A stretch of DNA of 64,000 nt from Xenophilus aerolatus (GCA_029968055.1 JASCNX010000001.1:1674001-1738000), one strand, 5' to 3'. Shown: positions 1-8,023, counted from the first letter of the stretch. Made by a program: numbers and translations. The notes: generated by a model not told the origin, from the sequence alone.

Positions 1-322
1 CCGCGTAGTTCGCCTCGCAGTGAATGCGCCCCTCCTCCACCTTGCGCACCAGCGGCGTGCCGACCACATGGCGCTGGTAGTACGGGTCGTGGAACAGCGT
101 CTCGCGGATGCCGTAAACCCGGTCGCGCAGCATGCCGCGGCTCTCGAAGGACAGCGTGGCCAGCGGAAAGCCGCGCTCGTGGTTCTCGCGCGGCTGCAGC
201 CGGTAGCTGCACACCTCGGTGAAGAAGTCGGGCCAGCGGTCCCAGTCGCCCGCGTCGAGGGCGCTGGCGTACTCAGCGTAGAGCTGCGTGAGCTCGAACC
301 ACTCTTCGGCGTTCAGCATCAT
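1..322 (-). CDS. Ring-hydroxylating oxygenase, small (beta) subunit, 3' end beyond window
   Basis: The reading frame opens with MMLNAEEWFELTQLYAEYA and runs off the left edge, so only about 107 residues are visible. The acidic helix followed by DWDRWPDFFTE and, later, RETLFHDPYYQRHVVG is typical of the cone-shaped NTF2-like beta subunits of Rieske non-haem iron oxygenases, which are structural partners without cofactors. Its ATG overlaps the stop of the alpha-subunit gene by four bases (ATGA), so the two are translationally coupled. By context it pairs with a NagG/AndAc-type alpha subunit and would be a NagH/AndAd-type beta subunit. Subunit identity is well supported; the substrate is inferred. 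Confidence 0.85.
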   Translation of the reverse strand, partial: MMLNAEEWFELTQLYAEYASALDAGDWDRWPDFFTEVCSYRLQPRENHERGFPLATLSFESRGMLRDRVYGIRETLFHDPYYQRHVVGTPLVRKVEEGRIHCEANYA

Positions 323-1605
323 CGTTCGCCTTCCATCACCTGGCGCCAGTAGTCGTACATGCCGCGGATGAGCGTCTCGGTCACCATGTGGTCGGTGTCC
401 TCGACGGTGCGGCCGCCCAGCTCGGCCAGCGTGCGGTGCCAGGGCTTGGACTCGAAGCCCATCTGCGACAGCTCGATCACCTCGCCGTCGTCGGCCGAGA
501 CGAAGCCCGCCGGCCCGAAGAGGTTGGCCTGGCGCAGGCGGCGCTGCACCATCTCCTCGGTGTCGTCCTCGAAGGCGAAGTGCGTCCATTCGAAGAAGAA
601 GGCGCCGTGCCCGTCGGGCTGGATGTGGCGCGTCGACACGCTGTTGACCTGCTGCTGCAGGATGACGCTGGGGAACAAGGTCGTCATCACTGCTGTGGGA
701 CCGCCCCACCACGGTTCAGGAACGATGTCCAGGAAGCGCGCATCTTCGAGCTGCATGCTTTCTTTGAAGCTCGACACCTGCGTGACCTGCGCCGCCTTGC
801 CCTGAGCGCCGCGGGTGGAGATCATGGCCGCGTGCCGGTGCCGCTCGTCCATGACCAGCTGCGACTTGTTGTCGGCCCGCCAGAGCCCGAAGGTGACGAA
901 CCAGGTATGCAGCAGGCCCGGGTGGTACGGGTCCTTGATGTTCTCCTGCATCAGCTTCCAGTTGCCCGGGATGCGCTGGCGGTTGTAGCCCAGGATCTTC
1001 AGCTTGCGGCCGTCGAACATGCGGTCGAACCAGCCCAGGATCGCGGGGCCCATGAAATCCTCGAGCGACTCCACGGCAGGGTCGAAGCTCGCGAAGACCA
1101 CGCCGCCGCGCACCGCCACCTTGAGCTTGTTCAGGCCGTTGTCCTCGGTCTTGAAATCGGCCGGCATGCCGCCGTGCACCTTGCCGTCCTGCTTCACGCC
1201 GCGGCGGAAGGGCACGCCCTGCAGGTCGCCCTTGAGCGTGTAGTTCCACTGGTGGTAGGGGCAGACGAATTCCTTGCGGTTGCCGTGCCGCTCGCGGCAG
1301 AAGGCCATGCCGCGGTGCGCACAGACGTTCTCGACCACGTGCACGCTGCCGTCCGCCGCGCGCGTGAGGATCACGGAACGCTCGCCCACCGCCGTGCGCT
1401 TGAAGTCGCCGGGGTTGGGAATCTCGGCCTCCAGGCCGACGTAGCACCAGTGGCCGCGGTAGAAGAAGCGCTCCAGCTCGCGCCGGTGCAGGGATTCGTC
1501 GGTGTAGGCCGCGAAGGGAATGCGGCTGCTGCCGCCGCCTTCCCAGTGCAGCGGCTGCGCGGGGATGTCGGCCATTGCGGGTCGTGGGGTCTCCATGGCG
1601 TCCAT
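319..1605 (-). CDS. Rieske ring-hydroxylating oxygenase, large (alpha) subunit (salicylate 5-hydroxylase/anthranilate dioxygenase type)
   Basis: This 428-residue protein has the full alpha-subunit architecture. The Rieske [2Fe-2S] ligands are Cys95-x-His97 and Cys115-x2-His118. The mononuclear iron site is carried by Asp225, His228 and His233 in ENIKDPYHPGLLH. With the beta subunit and a separate ferredoxin/reductase it would hydroxylate an aromatic carboxylate in the cytoplasm. The catalytic domain resembles, from memory, NagG (salicylate 5-hydroxylase) and AndAc (anthranilate 1,2-dioxygenase) more than naphthalene or benzoate dioxygenases. The divergent NahR/NagR-like regulator favours salicylate or a close analogue. 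The start at 1605 is preceded by AAGGA at good spacing. No electron-transfer genes are visible inside the window. The family is certain; the substrate is only probable. Confidence 0.9.
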   Translation of the reverse strand: MDAMETPRPAMADIPAQPLHWEGGGSSRIPFAAYTDESLHRRELERFFYRGHWCYVGLEAEIPNPGDFKRTAVGERSVILTRAADGSVHVVENVCAHRGMAFCRERHGNRKEFVCPYHQWNYTLKGDLQGVPFRRGVKQDGKVHGGMPADFKTEDNGLNKLKVAVRGGVVFASFDPAVESLEDFMGPAILGWFDRMFDGRKLKILGYNRQRIPGNWKLMQENIKDPYHPGLLHTWFVTFGLWRADNKSQLVMDERHRHAAMISTRGAQGKAAQVTQVSSFKESMQLEDARFLDIVPEPWWGGPTAVMTTLFPSVILQQQVNSVSTRHIQPDGHGAFFFEWTHFAFEDDTEEMVQRRLRQANLFGPAGFVSADDGEVIELSQMGFESKPWHRTLAELGGRTVEDTDHMVTETLIRGMYDYWRQVMEGER

Positions 1606-1714
1606 GGGCCGTCCTTGTCTCTGTCGTTCTCGGGACGGCGATGGTCGCGCCCTCGGCGTTATCCATCAATAGAATCTTGTGAATACGCCACATCACCATC
1701 GTCAATAACGCCGG
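1606..1714. promoter_or_regulatory. Divergent promoter region with a 9-bp inverted repeat
   Basis: This 109-bp gap separates the oxygenase operon (leftward) from the LysR gene (rightward). CGGCGTTAT at 1654-1662 is perfectly complementary to ATAACGCCG at 1705-1713, with 42 bp between the arms. The interior is AT-richer than its surroundings. LysR-type regulators usually bind such shared regions, but I did not find a clear NahR box, so assignment of the repeat to the regulator is an inference. Confidence 0.5.
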
Positions 1715-2617
1715 ATGAACCTGCACGAGATCGACCTGAACCTGCTGGTGGTGTTCAACCAGCTGCTGATCGAGCGGCGCGTGTCCTCGGCCGCGCAGTC
1801 GCTGGGCCTGAGCCAGCCGGCGGTGAGCAACTCGCTGGCGCGGCTGCGCAAGGCCTTCGGCGACGAGCTGTTCCTGCGCACCTCGCAGGGCATGGTGCCC
1901 ACCCCGCTGGCCGAGCAGCTGGCCGAGCCGGTGGCCAATGCGCTGGGGCTGCTGCACGGCGCGCTCAACCAGCGCGAGGGCTTCGACCCCGCCACCAGCG
2001 AGCGTGCCTTCACCATCGGCATGACGGACATCGGCGAGATCTATTTCCTGCCCGGCCTGATGGCGGCGCTGCGCGACTCGGCGCCCGGCGTGCGCGTGAG
2101 CACGGTGCGCAACACCGCGGTGAACCTCAAGGACGAGATGGAGGCCGGCCACGTCGACCTGGCGCTGGGCCTGCTGCCCGACCTGCGCGCCGGCTTCTTC
2201 CAGCGGCGCCTGTTCAAGCAGCGCTACGTATGCCTGATGCGCCGCGGCCATGCGCTGGACAAGCGCCGCATGAGCCTGCGCGAGTTCCAGGCGGCCGAGC
2301 ACGTGGTGGTGGTCGCGGCCGGCACCGGCCACGGGCAGGTCGACGAGCTGCTCGCGCGCCAGGGCATCGTGCGCGACGTGCGGCTGACGGTGCCGCATTT
2401 CGTGGCGGTGGGCCACATCCTGCAGGCCAGCGACATGATCGCCACCGTGCCCGAGCGCTTCGCGCAGCGCGTGGGCGCGCCCTTCGACCTGGCGAGCGTG
2501 CCGCACCCGGCCGCGCTGCCGCCGATCGCGATCAACATGTTCTGGCACGCCCGCCAGCACCGCACGCCGGCCAACCAGTGGCTGCGCTCGCTGCTGGCCG
2601 GCCGCTACGCGGACTGA
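1715..2617 (+). CDS. LysR-family regulator, NahR/NagR-like
   Basis: This is a 300-residue LysR-type transcriptional regulator. The N-terminal winged helix-turn-helix lies around residues 20-45 (SSAAQSLGLSQPAVSNSLAR), and the effector-binding domain fills the rest. Several stretches closely match what I know of NahR/NagR: DLNLLVVFNQLL at the start, TIGMTDIGEIYF, FFQRRLFKQRYVCL, VPHFVAVGHILQ and AINMFWHA near the C-terminus. Those regulators respond to salicylate or 2-nitrobenzoate and activate a divergent catabolic operon, which fits the oxygenase next door. The start lies at the end of the inverted repeat; a strong Shine-Dalgarno is lacking. It ends 7 bp from the convergent GntR gene. Confidence 0.9.
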   Translation: MNLHEIDLNLLVVFNQLLIERRVSSAAQSLGLSQPAVSNSLARLRKAFGDELFLRTSQGMVPTPLAEQLAEPVANALGLLHGALNQREGFDPATSERAFTIGMTDIGEIYFLPGLMAALRDSAPGVRVSTVRNTAVNLKDEMEAGHVDLALGLLPDLRAGFFQRRLFKQRYVCLMRRGHALDKRRMSLREFQAAEHVVVVAAGTGHGQVDELLARQGIVRDVRLTVPHFVAVGHILQASDMIATVPERFAQRVGAPFDLASVPHPAALPPIAINMFWHARQHRTPANQWLRSLLAGRYAD

Positions 2618-2624
2618 GGCCGGC

Positions 2625-3371
2625 TCAGGGCGCGGCGGGCGGCATGCCCAGCATGCCGGCCAGCACCCGGTGCTTCGACTGCTCGATGTGCGCCATCATC
2701 TGCGCCAGCGCCGCCTCGCGCTCGCCGGCGGCCAGCGCGCGCAGGAAGGCCAGGTGCTCGCGCATGGCCGGCACCACCTGGACGGGGCGCATCGAGTCGG
2801 CGTCGTAGCGGATCAACCGCACGTGCAGGCTGTTGACGCGGTAGATCTCCGACAGGATCTCGTTGCCGATGCTGTCCACCATCAGGTCGTGCAGGCCCCA
2901 GTCCACGGCCTGCGCGTCCTTCTCCAGGGCCGCGTCCGGCTTGGGCTGCAGCGCCCGCTCCAGGATGGCCTCGTGGGCCGCGATGAGCCGCTCCAGCGTG
3001 GCCGGCGTCGCCACCTCGGCGAAGCGCTGCACGGCCTCGCGCTCGACCATCGCGCGCACCTGCCAGGCGTTGCGGATGAGCTTCATGTCCACCGTGGCCA
3101 CCTGCAGGCCGCGCTTGGGCACCGCCTTGATGAGCCCCGCCGCCTCCAGCCGCGGGACCAGTTCGCGCACCGCGGCCAATGGCATCGCCAGCAGCTGCAT
3201 CAGCTCGCGCTGGGAGACGAACTGGCCCGGCCGGATGCGCGCGTCGATGATCTGCTGCCGAAAGCCCTGGTAGGCGAGGTTGCGCTGCGTGACCGGCTCG
3301 ACCGGCTGCACCGCCGCCGGCGTTGCGCGGCCCGGGCGGTTGGCGGCACGGGCGGTGGCTGTGGGGTTCAT
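2625..3371 (-). CDS. GntR-family regulator with FCD ligand-binding domain
   Basis: The product (about 248 residues from this start) has an N-terminal GntR winged helix (ARIRPGQFVSQRELMQLLAM...VRELVPRLEAAGLI) and an all-helical FCD domain with the metal/ligand pattern DLMVDSIGNE and later MREHLAFLRAL. It is divergent from the DapA/DhaKL/Liv operon and is the obvious candidate controller, probably a repressor relieved by a pathway metabolite. In-frame ATGs exist at 3443, 3380 and 3371, none with a good ribosome site. The earliest would place a palindromic operator-like sequence inside the gene, so a downstream start is preferred. Family assignment is firm; target and effector are inferred. Confidence 0.85.
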   Translation of the reverse strand: MNPTATARAANRPGRATPAAVQPVEPVTQRNLAYQGFRQQIIDARIRPGQFVSQRELMQLLAMPLAAVRELVPRLEAAGLIKAVPKRGLQVATVDMKLIRNAWQVRAMVEREAVQRFAEVATPATLERLIAAHEAILERALQPKPDAALEKDAQAVDWGLHDLMVDSIGNEILSEIYRVNSLHVRLIRYDADSMRPVQVVPAMREHLAFLRALAAGEREAALAQMMAHIEQSKHRVLAGMLGMPPAAP

Positions 3372-3417
3372 GGCGACCATGGTATCGGGACGGGAGGGCA
3401 ACTCGCATGCTGAAGGC

Positions 3418-3454
3418 GTACTAGGGATAGTACTAACATCCATCTGACATGTCA
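3418..3454. promoter_or_regulatory. Putative GntR operator palindromes
   Basis: Two palindromes sit in the gap between the GntR gene and the catabolic operon. GTACTA-GGGA-TAGTAC at 3418-3433 has 6-bp arms, and TGACATGTCA at 3445-3454 is perfect. A -10-like TATAGT follows at 3462-3467. FadR-subfamily regulators typically bind short palindromes in such divergent regions. Binding is inferred, not shown. Confidence 0.45.
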
Positions 3455-3549
3455 GTGAGCGTATAGTCCGGGCTCAGCGCGCAAGCCCTGCCTCCGCGCC
3501 CACCATTCCACCCTTTTCTGCGTCTCGCACCTCACCGGAGCCCACGTCC

Positions 3550-4440
3550 ATGGCCCTCGAACTCAACGGCATCATTCCGCCCCTGGTCACCCCCTTCACC
3601 GCCGACGGCGAGATCGACGAGGCGGCGTTCCGCAACGTCATCCGCTTCAACCTGTCCAAGGGCGTGCACGGCGTGTGCCCCGGCGGCAGCACGGGCGAAG
3701 GCCACACCTTCACGGCGGAGGAATTCGCCCGGATCATGGAGATCACGGTCGACGAGGTCGCCGGCAAGGTGCCCGTGGTCGCCGGCATCATCTCCAACAG
3801 CACCCGCGACGCGATCCGCCGCGCCAAGTCGGTCGCGCACCTGCCGATCGCCGGCCTGCAGGTCACGCCGGTGCACTACCTCTTCAAGCCCGACGAGGAA
3901 GCGACCTTCAACCACTTCAAGGCCCTGACCGAGGCCGTGGACATCCCGGTCATCATCTACAACGTCGTGCCCTGGAACTACCTGAACCCGGCGCAGATGA
4001 TCCGCCTGATGCAGGAGCTGCCCGGCGTGCAGGGCATCAAGCAGAGCCAGGGCGACCTCAAGCTCATGGCCGACCTGGTGCTGGGCGTGCCCGAAGGCTG
4101 CAAGGTGTTCTCGGCCGTCGACGCGCTGATGTACTCGTCCTTCGCGCTCGGTGCGCACGGCGCCATCGCCGCCACGCCCGCCGCGCTGCCCGGCGTGTGC
4201 GTCGCGCTGTGGAACGCCGTGCAGGCCGGCGACCACGTCAAGGGCCTGGAGATCCACCGCGCCATGCTGACCTTCTGGAACGCCGTGGTGGGCGACAACC
4301 TGCCGGCCAACCTCAAGACCACCATCGCGCTGCAGGGCTGCCCCACCGGCCTGCCGCGCGCGCCGATGCCCGCGACCAGCGAGGCGCAGACCGCGCGCAT
4401 CCGCAAGACGCTGGACGCCGTGCTGGCCTTCGAGGCCTGA
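3550..4440 (+). CDS. Dihydrodipicolinate synthase/N-acetylneuraminate lyase (DapA) family aldolase or dehydratase
   Basis: This 296-residue class I aldolase-fold enzyme has the GGSTGE carboxylate-binding loop at residues 45-50, the catalytic Tyr137 in IIYNVVPWN and the Schiff-base Lys164 in GIKQSQGD. All catalytic features of the superfamily are present. Such enzymes form a lysine imine with pyruvate or a 2-keto acid and make or break a C-C bond, or dehydrate sugar acids. As first gene of an operon with dihydroxyacetone kinase and a D-hydroxyacid dehydrogenase, it is more likely a catabolic lyase than the lysine-biosynthetic DapA. ATG is 10 bp after CACCGGAG. The substrate is unknown. Confidence 0.85.
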   Translation: MALELNGIIPPLVTPFTADGEIDEAAFRNVIRFNLSKGVHGVCPGGSTGEGHTFTAEEFARIMEITVDEVAGKVPVVAGIISNSTRDAIRRAKSVAHLPIAGLQVTPVHYLFKPDEEATFNHFKALTEAVDIPVIIYNVVPWNYLNPAQMIRLMQELPGVQGIKQSQGDLKLMADLVLGVPEGCKVFSAVDALMYSSFALGAHGAIAATPAALPGVCVALWNAVQAGDHVKGLEIHRAMLTFWNAVVGDNLPANLKTTIALQGCPTGLPRAPMPATSEAQTARIRKTLDAVLAFEA

Positions 4441-4474
4441 GCGCAGCGCCACCCCGACAACGACGGAGACAAGC

Positions 4475-5458
4475 ATGAACATCCAACGACGCAACTTGAT
4501 GAAGGCCGGCGCGCTGGCCGCCGCCGGCATCGCGGTGGGGCCCCGCGCCTTTGCGCAGGGCGGCTTCCCGACCAAGCCGGTGACGCTCATCGTGCCCTTC
4601 GCACCCGGCGGCAACACCGACATCGTCGCGCGCAGCGTGGCCGTGTCGCTGGGCAAGGTGCTCGGCCAGTCGGTGGTGGTGGACAACCGCGCCGGCGCGG
4701 GCGGCTCCATCGGCGCATCGCTGGTGGCGCGCGCGCAGCCCGACGGCTACACGCTGCTGCTGTGCGGCGCGGGCGTCATCGTCACGGTGCCCGAGATCGT
4801 CAAGACCCAGTACACGCGCGCCAACTTCGCGCCCATCGGCCTGGTGAACAAGAGCTCGATGGTGATCCTGGCGCGCAAGAACGACGCCCGGTTCAAGAAC
4901 TTCCAGGACTTCGCCACCTACGCCCGCACCGCCGAGGGCAAGGTCCTGGCCGCGCACTCGGGCCCCGGGACGCCCAACCAGCTGGCGCTCATCCAGCTGG
5001 AGAACCTGCTCAAGGCCCGCTTCACCAGCGTCAGCTACAAGGGCTCGGCGCCGGCGCTGGTCGACCTGATGGGCGGCCAGGTGGACGTGCACTTCGACCA
5101 GGTGACGAGCTCGCTGCCGTACATCAAGTCCGGCCAACTCGAGCCGCTCGCCGTCCTCGGCCCGGCCCAGGACCCGTCGCTGCCGGGCGTGAAGACCGTG
5201 GCCGAGCTGGGCTTCGGCAACCTCGACGGCACCACCTACGTCGGCGTGCTCGGCCCGGCCGGCATGCCCAAGGACCTGCAGGACAAGCTGGCCGCCTCGC
5301 TGGCCCAGGCCGTGAAGGACCCGTACACGGTGCAGAACGCGCGCGAGCTCGGCAGCGTCGCGATCAGCAGCACCCCGCAGGAATTCACCCGCATCCTCGA
5401 CGCCGAGTACGCGCTGGCCAGCCAGTCCGTGAAGGACGGGCGACTGAAGGCCGACTGA
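4475..5458 (+). CDS. Bug/TctC-family periplasmic solute-binding protein (orphan)
   Basis: This 327-residue protein opens with MNIQRRNLMKAGALAAAGIAVG, a signal with a twin-arginine-like RR pair and cleavage near AFAQ. The mature start PTKPVTLIVPFAPGGNTDIVAR is the classic Bug-family signature. These proteins bind carboxylates or related small molecules, often for tripartite tricarboxylate (TctABC) transporters. No TctA or TctB gene is present nearby, and the operon instead carries a complete ABC transporter with its own LivJ-type receptor. It may act as an extra scavenging or sensing receptor. It lies 34 bp after the DapA-family gene and is preceded by GACGGAGACAAGC. Confidence 0.9.
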   Translation: MNIQRRNLMKAGALAAAGIAVGPRAFAQGGFPTKPVTLIVPFAPGGNTDIVARSVAVSLGKVLGQSVVVDNRAGAGGSIGASLVARAQPDGYTLLLCGAGVIVTVPEIVKTQYTRANFAPIGLVNKSSMVILARKNDARFKNFQDFATYARTAEGKVLAAHSGPGTPNQLALIQLENLLKARFTSVSYKGSAPALVDLMGGQVDVHFDQVTSSLPYIKSGQLEPLAVLGPAQDPSLPGVKTVAELGFGNLDGTTYVGVLGPAGMPKDLQDKLAASLAQAVKDPYTVQNARELGSVAISSTPQEFTRILDAEYALASQSVKDGRLKAD

Positions 5459-5483
5459 TCCCAACGCCCCCGGACACCGCAAC

Positions 5484-6482
5484 GTGAAGAAGATCCTCAA
5501 CGACCCCAAGGCCTACGTCGACGAGATGCTCGACGGCCTGGTGCTGTGCCATCCCGAACTCGCCCGTGCCGGCGACGACGGCCGCGTCGTCGTGCGCAGC
5601 CGCGGCCCCGTGAAAGGCAAGGTCGGCATCGTCACCGGCGGCGGCTCGGGGCACCTGCCGGTGTTCCTGGGCTACGTGGGCGACGGCCTGCTCGACAGCT
5701 GCGCCGTGGGCAACGTGTTCGCCGGCCCGCGCATGGACGACTGCATGACCGCCGCCCGCGCGGCCGACGGCGGCGCCGGCGTGCTGCAGCTGTACGGCAA
5801 CTACGGCGGTGACCGGATGAACTTCGACATGGCGGCCGAGATGCTGGAGATGGAGGGGCTGCAGGTCACGTCCGTGCGCGTGGCGGACGACGTGGCCAGC
5901 GCGCCGCCCGACCAGCGGGAGAAGCGCCGCGGCGTGGCGGGCCTGGTCTTCGTCTACAAGGCGGCCGGCGCCAAGGCGGCGGCCGGGGCCTCGCTCGAGG
6001 AAGTCACGGCGCTGGCGCGCAAGGCCAACGACGCCGTGCGCTCCATCGGCGTGGCCCTCACGCCCTGCGTGGTGCCCGAGTCGGGCAAGGCCTCCTTCGA
6101 GATCGCCGACACCGAGGTCGAGTTCGGCATGGGCATCCATGGCGAGCCGGGCATCTGGCGCGGACCCCTCAAGAGCGCCGACGCACTGGTCGACGAGATG
6201 CTCGAGCACGTGCTGCCCGAACTGCAGCTGGCGCGGGGCGACCGCATCGCTCTGCTCGTCAACAGCCTGGGGGCCACGCCACTCGAAGAGCTGTACATCC
6301 TCTACCGCCGCGCGCGGCAGGTGCTCGACGAGCGCGGCATCGTCATCGCCCATCCGCTGGTCGGCCGCTACGCCACCTCGATGGAGATGGCCGGTGCCTC
6401 GCTCAGCGTGATGAAGCTGGACGACGAACTGGCGCAGCTGCTGGCCGCACCGGCCGACTGCCCCTTCTGGAGCGTGCGCTGA
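5484..6482 (+). CDS. dhaK: Dihydroxyacetone kinase subunit DhaK
   Basis: This 332-residue protein begins MKKILNDPKAYVDEML, the conserved DhaK start, which supports the GTG start codon here. The substrate-binding histidine is His219 in EFGMGIHGEPG, where DHA forms a covalent hemiaminal in the known enzymes, and the glycine-rich TGGGSGH loop lies at 51-57. DhaK binds the ketose while DhaL supplies the phosphoryl group. The gene overlaps dhaL by one base (TGATG). Members of this family also act on erythrulose and similar ketoses, so DHA itself is probable but not proven. Confidence 0.92.
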   Translation: MKKILNDPKAYVDEMLDGLVLCHPELARAGDDGRVVVRSRGPVKGKVGIVTGGGSGHLPVFLGYVGDGLLDSCAVGNVFAGPRMDDCMTAARAADGGAGVLQLYGNYGGDRMNFDMAAEMLEMEGLQVTSVRVADDVASAPPDQREKRRGVAGLVFVYKAAGAKAAAGASLEEVTALARKANDAVRSIGVALTPCVVPESGKASFEIADTEVEFGMGIHGEPGIWRGPLKSADALVDEMLEHVLPELQLARGDRIALLVNSLGATPLEELYILYRRARQVLDERGIVIAHPLVGRYATSMEMAGASLSVMKLDDELAQLLAAPADCPFWSVR

Positions 6483-7081
6483 TGCTCGACGCCGACACCC
6501 TTGCTGCCGCTCTGCCGCGCTGGTGCGCCGGCGTGCACCGCGCCGCGCCCGAGCTCAACGAGCTCGACGGCCGGCTCGGCGACGCCGACCTGGGCGCCAC
6601 GCTCGACAAGTGCGCCACGCTGGTCGAGCAGGCCCTGCCCGAGATGGCCGGCACGCCGCTGGACGCCATGCTGCGGCGCTGTGCACAGGCCTGCGCGAAG
6701 GCCTCGGGCTCGAGCTTCGGCACGCTGCTGACGGTCGCGCTGATGACCGCCGCCAAGCGATGCGCCGGCACGGCGTCGCTCGACCGCGTCGCGCTGGCCG
6801 CCCTGCTCGGCGAGATCGGCGACACGCTGGCCGCCCGCGGCGGCGCCAGCCTGGGCGACAAGACCGTGCTCGACAGCCTGCACGCCGTGCGCGAGGCCCT
6901 GGCCGAAGCGCCGGACGGGACGCCCCTGCGCCCCGTGGCGTGCGACGCGGCGCAGGCCGCGCTCGACAGCTTCCGCGACCGCCCCAACCGGATCGGCCGC
7001 GCACGCATGTTCGCCGACAAGACCATCGGGATGGACGACCCCGGCATGGTCGCCCTGCTGCGCATGGCCCAGAGCCTGTAG
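6482..7081 (+). CDS. dhaL: Dihydroxyacetone kinase subunit DhaL
   Basis: This 199-residue all-helical nucleotide-binding subunit carries the Mg-coordinating aspartates in ELDGRLGDADLG (Asp29, Asp34, Asp36) and a GSSFGTLL loop. In PTS-dependent systems DhaL keeps ADP as a coenzyme that DhaM re-phosphorylates; in ATP-dependent enzymes K and L are often fused. Here they are separate genes and no DhaM occurs in the 64-kb window, so the phosphoryl donor is unclear and direct ATP use is a reasonable guess. The start codon is fused to the dhaK stop. The next gene starts 57 bp later. Confidence 0.9.
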   Translation: MLDADTLAAALPRWCAGVHRAAPELNELDGRLGDADLGATLDKCATLVEQALPEMAGTPLDAMLRRCAQACAKASGSSFGTLLTVALMTAAKRCAGTASLDRVALAALLGEIGDTLAARGGASLGDKTVLDSLHAVREALAEAPDGTPLRPVACDAAQAALDSFRDRPNRIGRARMFADKTIGMDDPGMVALLRMAQSL

Positions 7082-7137
7082 GCCTGCCAACGACGCCCTT
7101 CGACAAGGGGCCGGTTCACGACAACGGAGACAACGCA

Positions 7138-8010
7138 ATGCTGGGACAAGTGATCATCAGCGGCCTGGCCATGGGCTGCATCTACGCGCTCATCGCGCTG
7201 GGCTACGCCTACGTGTGGAACACGATGGCCATCGTGAACTTCGCGGCGGGCGAATTCCTCACCTTCGCCGCCTTCGTGTTCGTGGCCACCTTCACCACCA
7301 GCCTGAACCTGCCCTTCTGGCTGGCGGCGATGGCCACGGCCGGGGCCATGGCGCTCATGGGCGCGCTCTTCTCGGTGCTGGTGTTCGCGCGGCTGCAGCG
7401 GCAGAAGGCGCTGGTGGCCATCATCGCGACGGTGGGCTTCGGCATCTTCCTCAAGGAGATGGCCCGCATCATCTACGGCCCGGAGCCGCTGCTGTACCTC
7501 AGCCCCTTCGGCGACGGCGTGCTGGACTTCGGCGCCTTTCGCATCCCGGTGCAGCAGCTCGTCATCATGGCCGTCGTGCTGGTCATCATGGTGCTGCAGT
7601 ACTTCGCGCTGCGCTACACCACCATCGGCAAGATGATGCGTGCCACCGCGCTGGACCGCGAGACCGCGCGCCTCATGGGCATCCCGGTCAACCGCGTGCT
7701 GGCGGGCACCTTCGCCTTCTCGTCGGTGCTGGCCGCGCTGGCCGGCATCCTGCTCGCGCCGCTCTTCTACGTCACGACGGAGATGGGCACGCTGGTGGGG
7801 CTCAAGGGCTTCGTGGCCATGATCATCGGCGGCTTCGGCAGCGTGCCGGGCGCGATCCTGGGCGGCGTGCTGCTGGGCATCGCCGAGAACGTGGGCGCCT
7901 TCGCCATCTCGTCGACCTACAAGGACGCGCTGGCCTTCGTGCTGCTGCTGATCTTCCTGCTGGTGCGGCCGCAGGGCCTGCTGCCCGAACGCCATGCCGA
8001 CCGCGCCTGA
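7138..8010 (+). CDS. Branched-chain-amino-acid-type ABC transporter permease (LivH family)
   Basis: This 290-residue integral membrane protein has about eight hydrophobic segments and the LivH hallmark GLAMGCIYALIALGYAYVWNTMAIVNFAAGEF at the N-terminus. ATG follows GGAGACAACGCA. It forms the inner-membrane channel with the LivM part of the next gene. HAAT-family transporters move branched-chain amino acids but also urea, amides, aromatic acids and other organic acids, so the substrate cannot be read from the family. The operon context suggests the compound degraded by the DapA/DhaKL enzymes. Confidence 0.92.
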   Translation: MLGQVIISGLAMGCIYALIALGYAYVWNTMAIVNFAAGEFLTFAAFVFVATFTTSLNLPFWLAAMATAGAMALMGALFSVLVFARLQRQKALVAIIATVGFGIFLKEMARIIYGPEPLLYLSPFGDGVLDFGAFRIPVQQLVIMAVVLVIMVLQYFALRYTTIGKMMRATALDRETARLMGIPVNRVLAGTFAFSSVLAALAGILLAPLFYVTTEMGTLVGLKGFVAMIIGGFGSVPGAILGGVLLGIAENVGAFAISSTYKDALAFVLLLIFLLVRPQGLLPERHADRA

Positions 8011-8023
8011 AGGAGACCGGACG

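Noticed and set aside
1660-1700. A NahR-type box
   Set aside because: ATTCAC and TGAT elements occur, but at the wrong spacing (10 bp rather than 5) for the published NahR consensus as I recall it.
3550-4440. Lysine-biosynthetic DapA
   Set aside because: All catalytic residues are present, but the gene heads a catabolic and transport operon and is under a dedicated GntR regulator, so a biosynthetic role is unlikely. It is kept as a family-level call.
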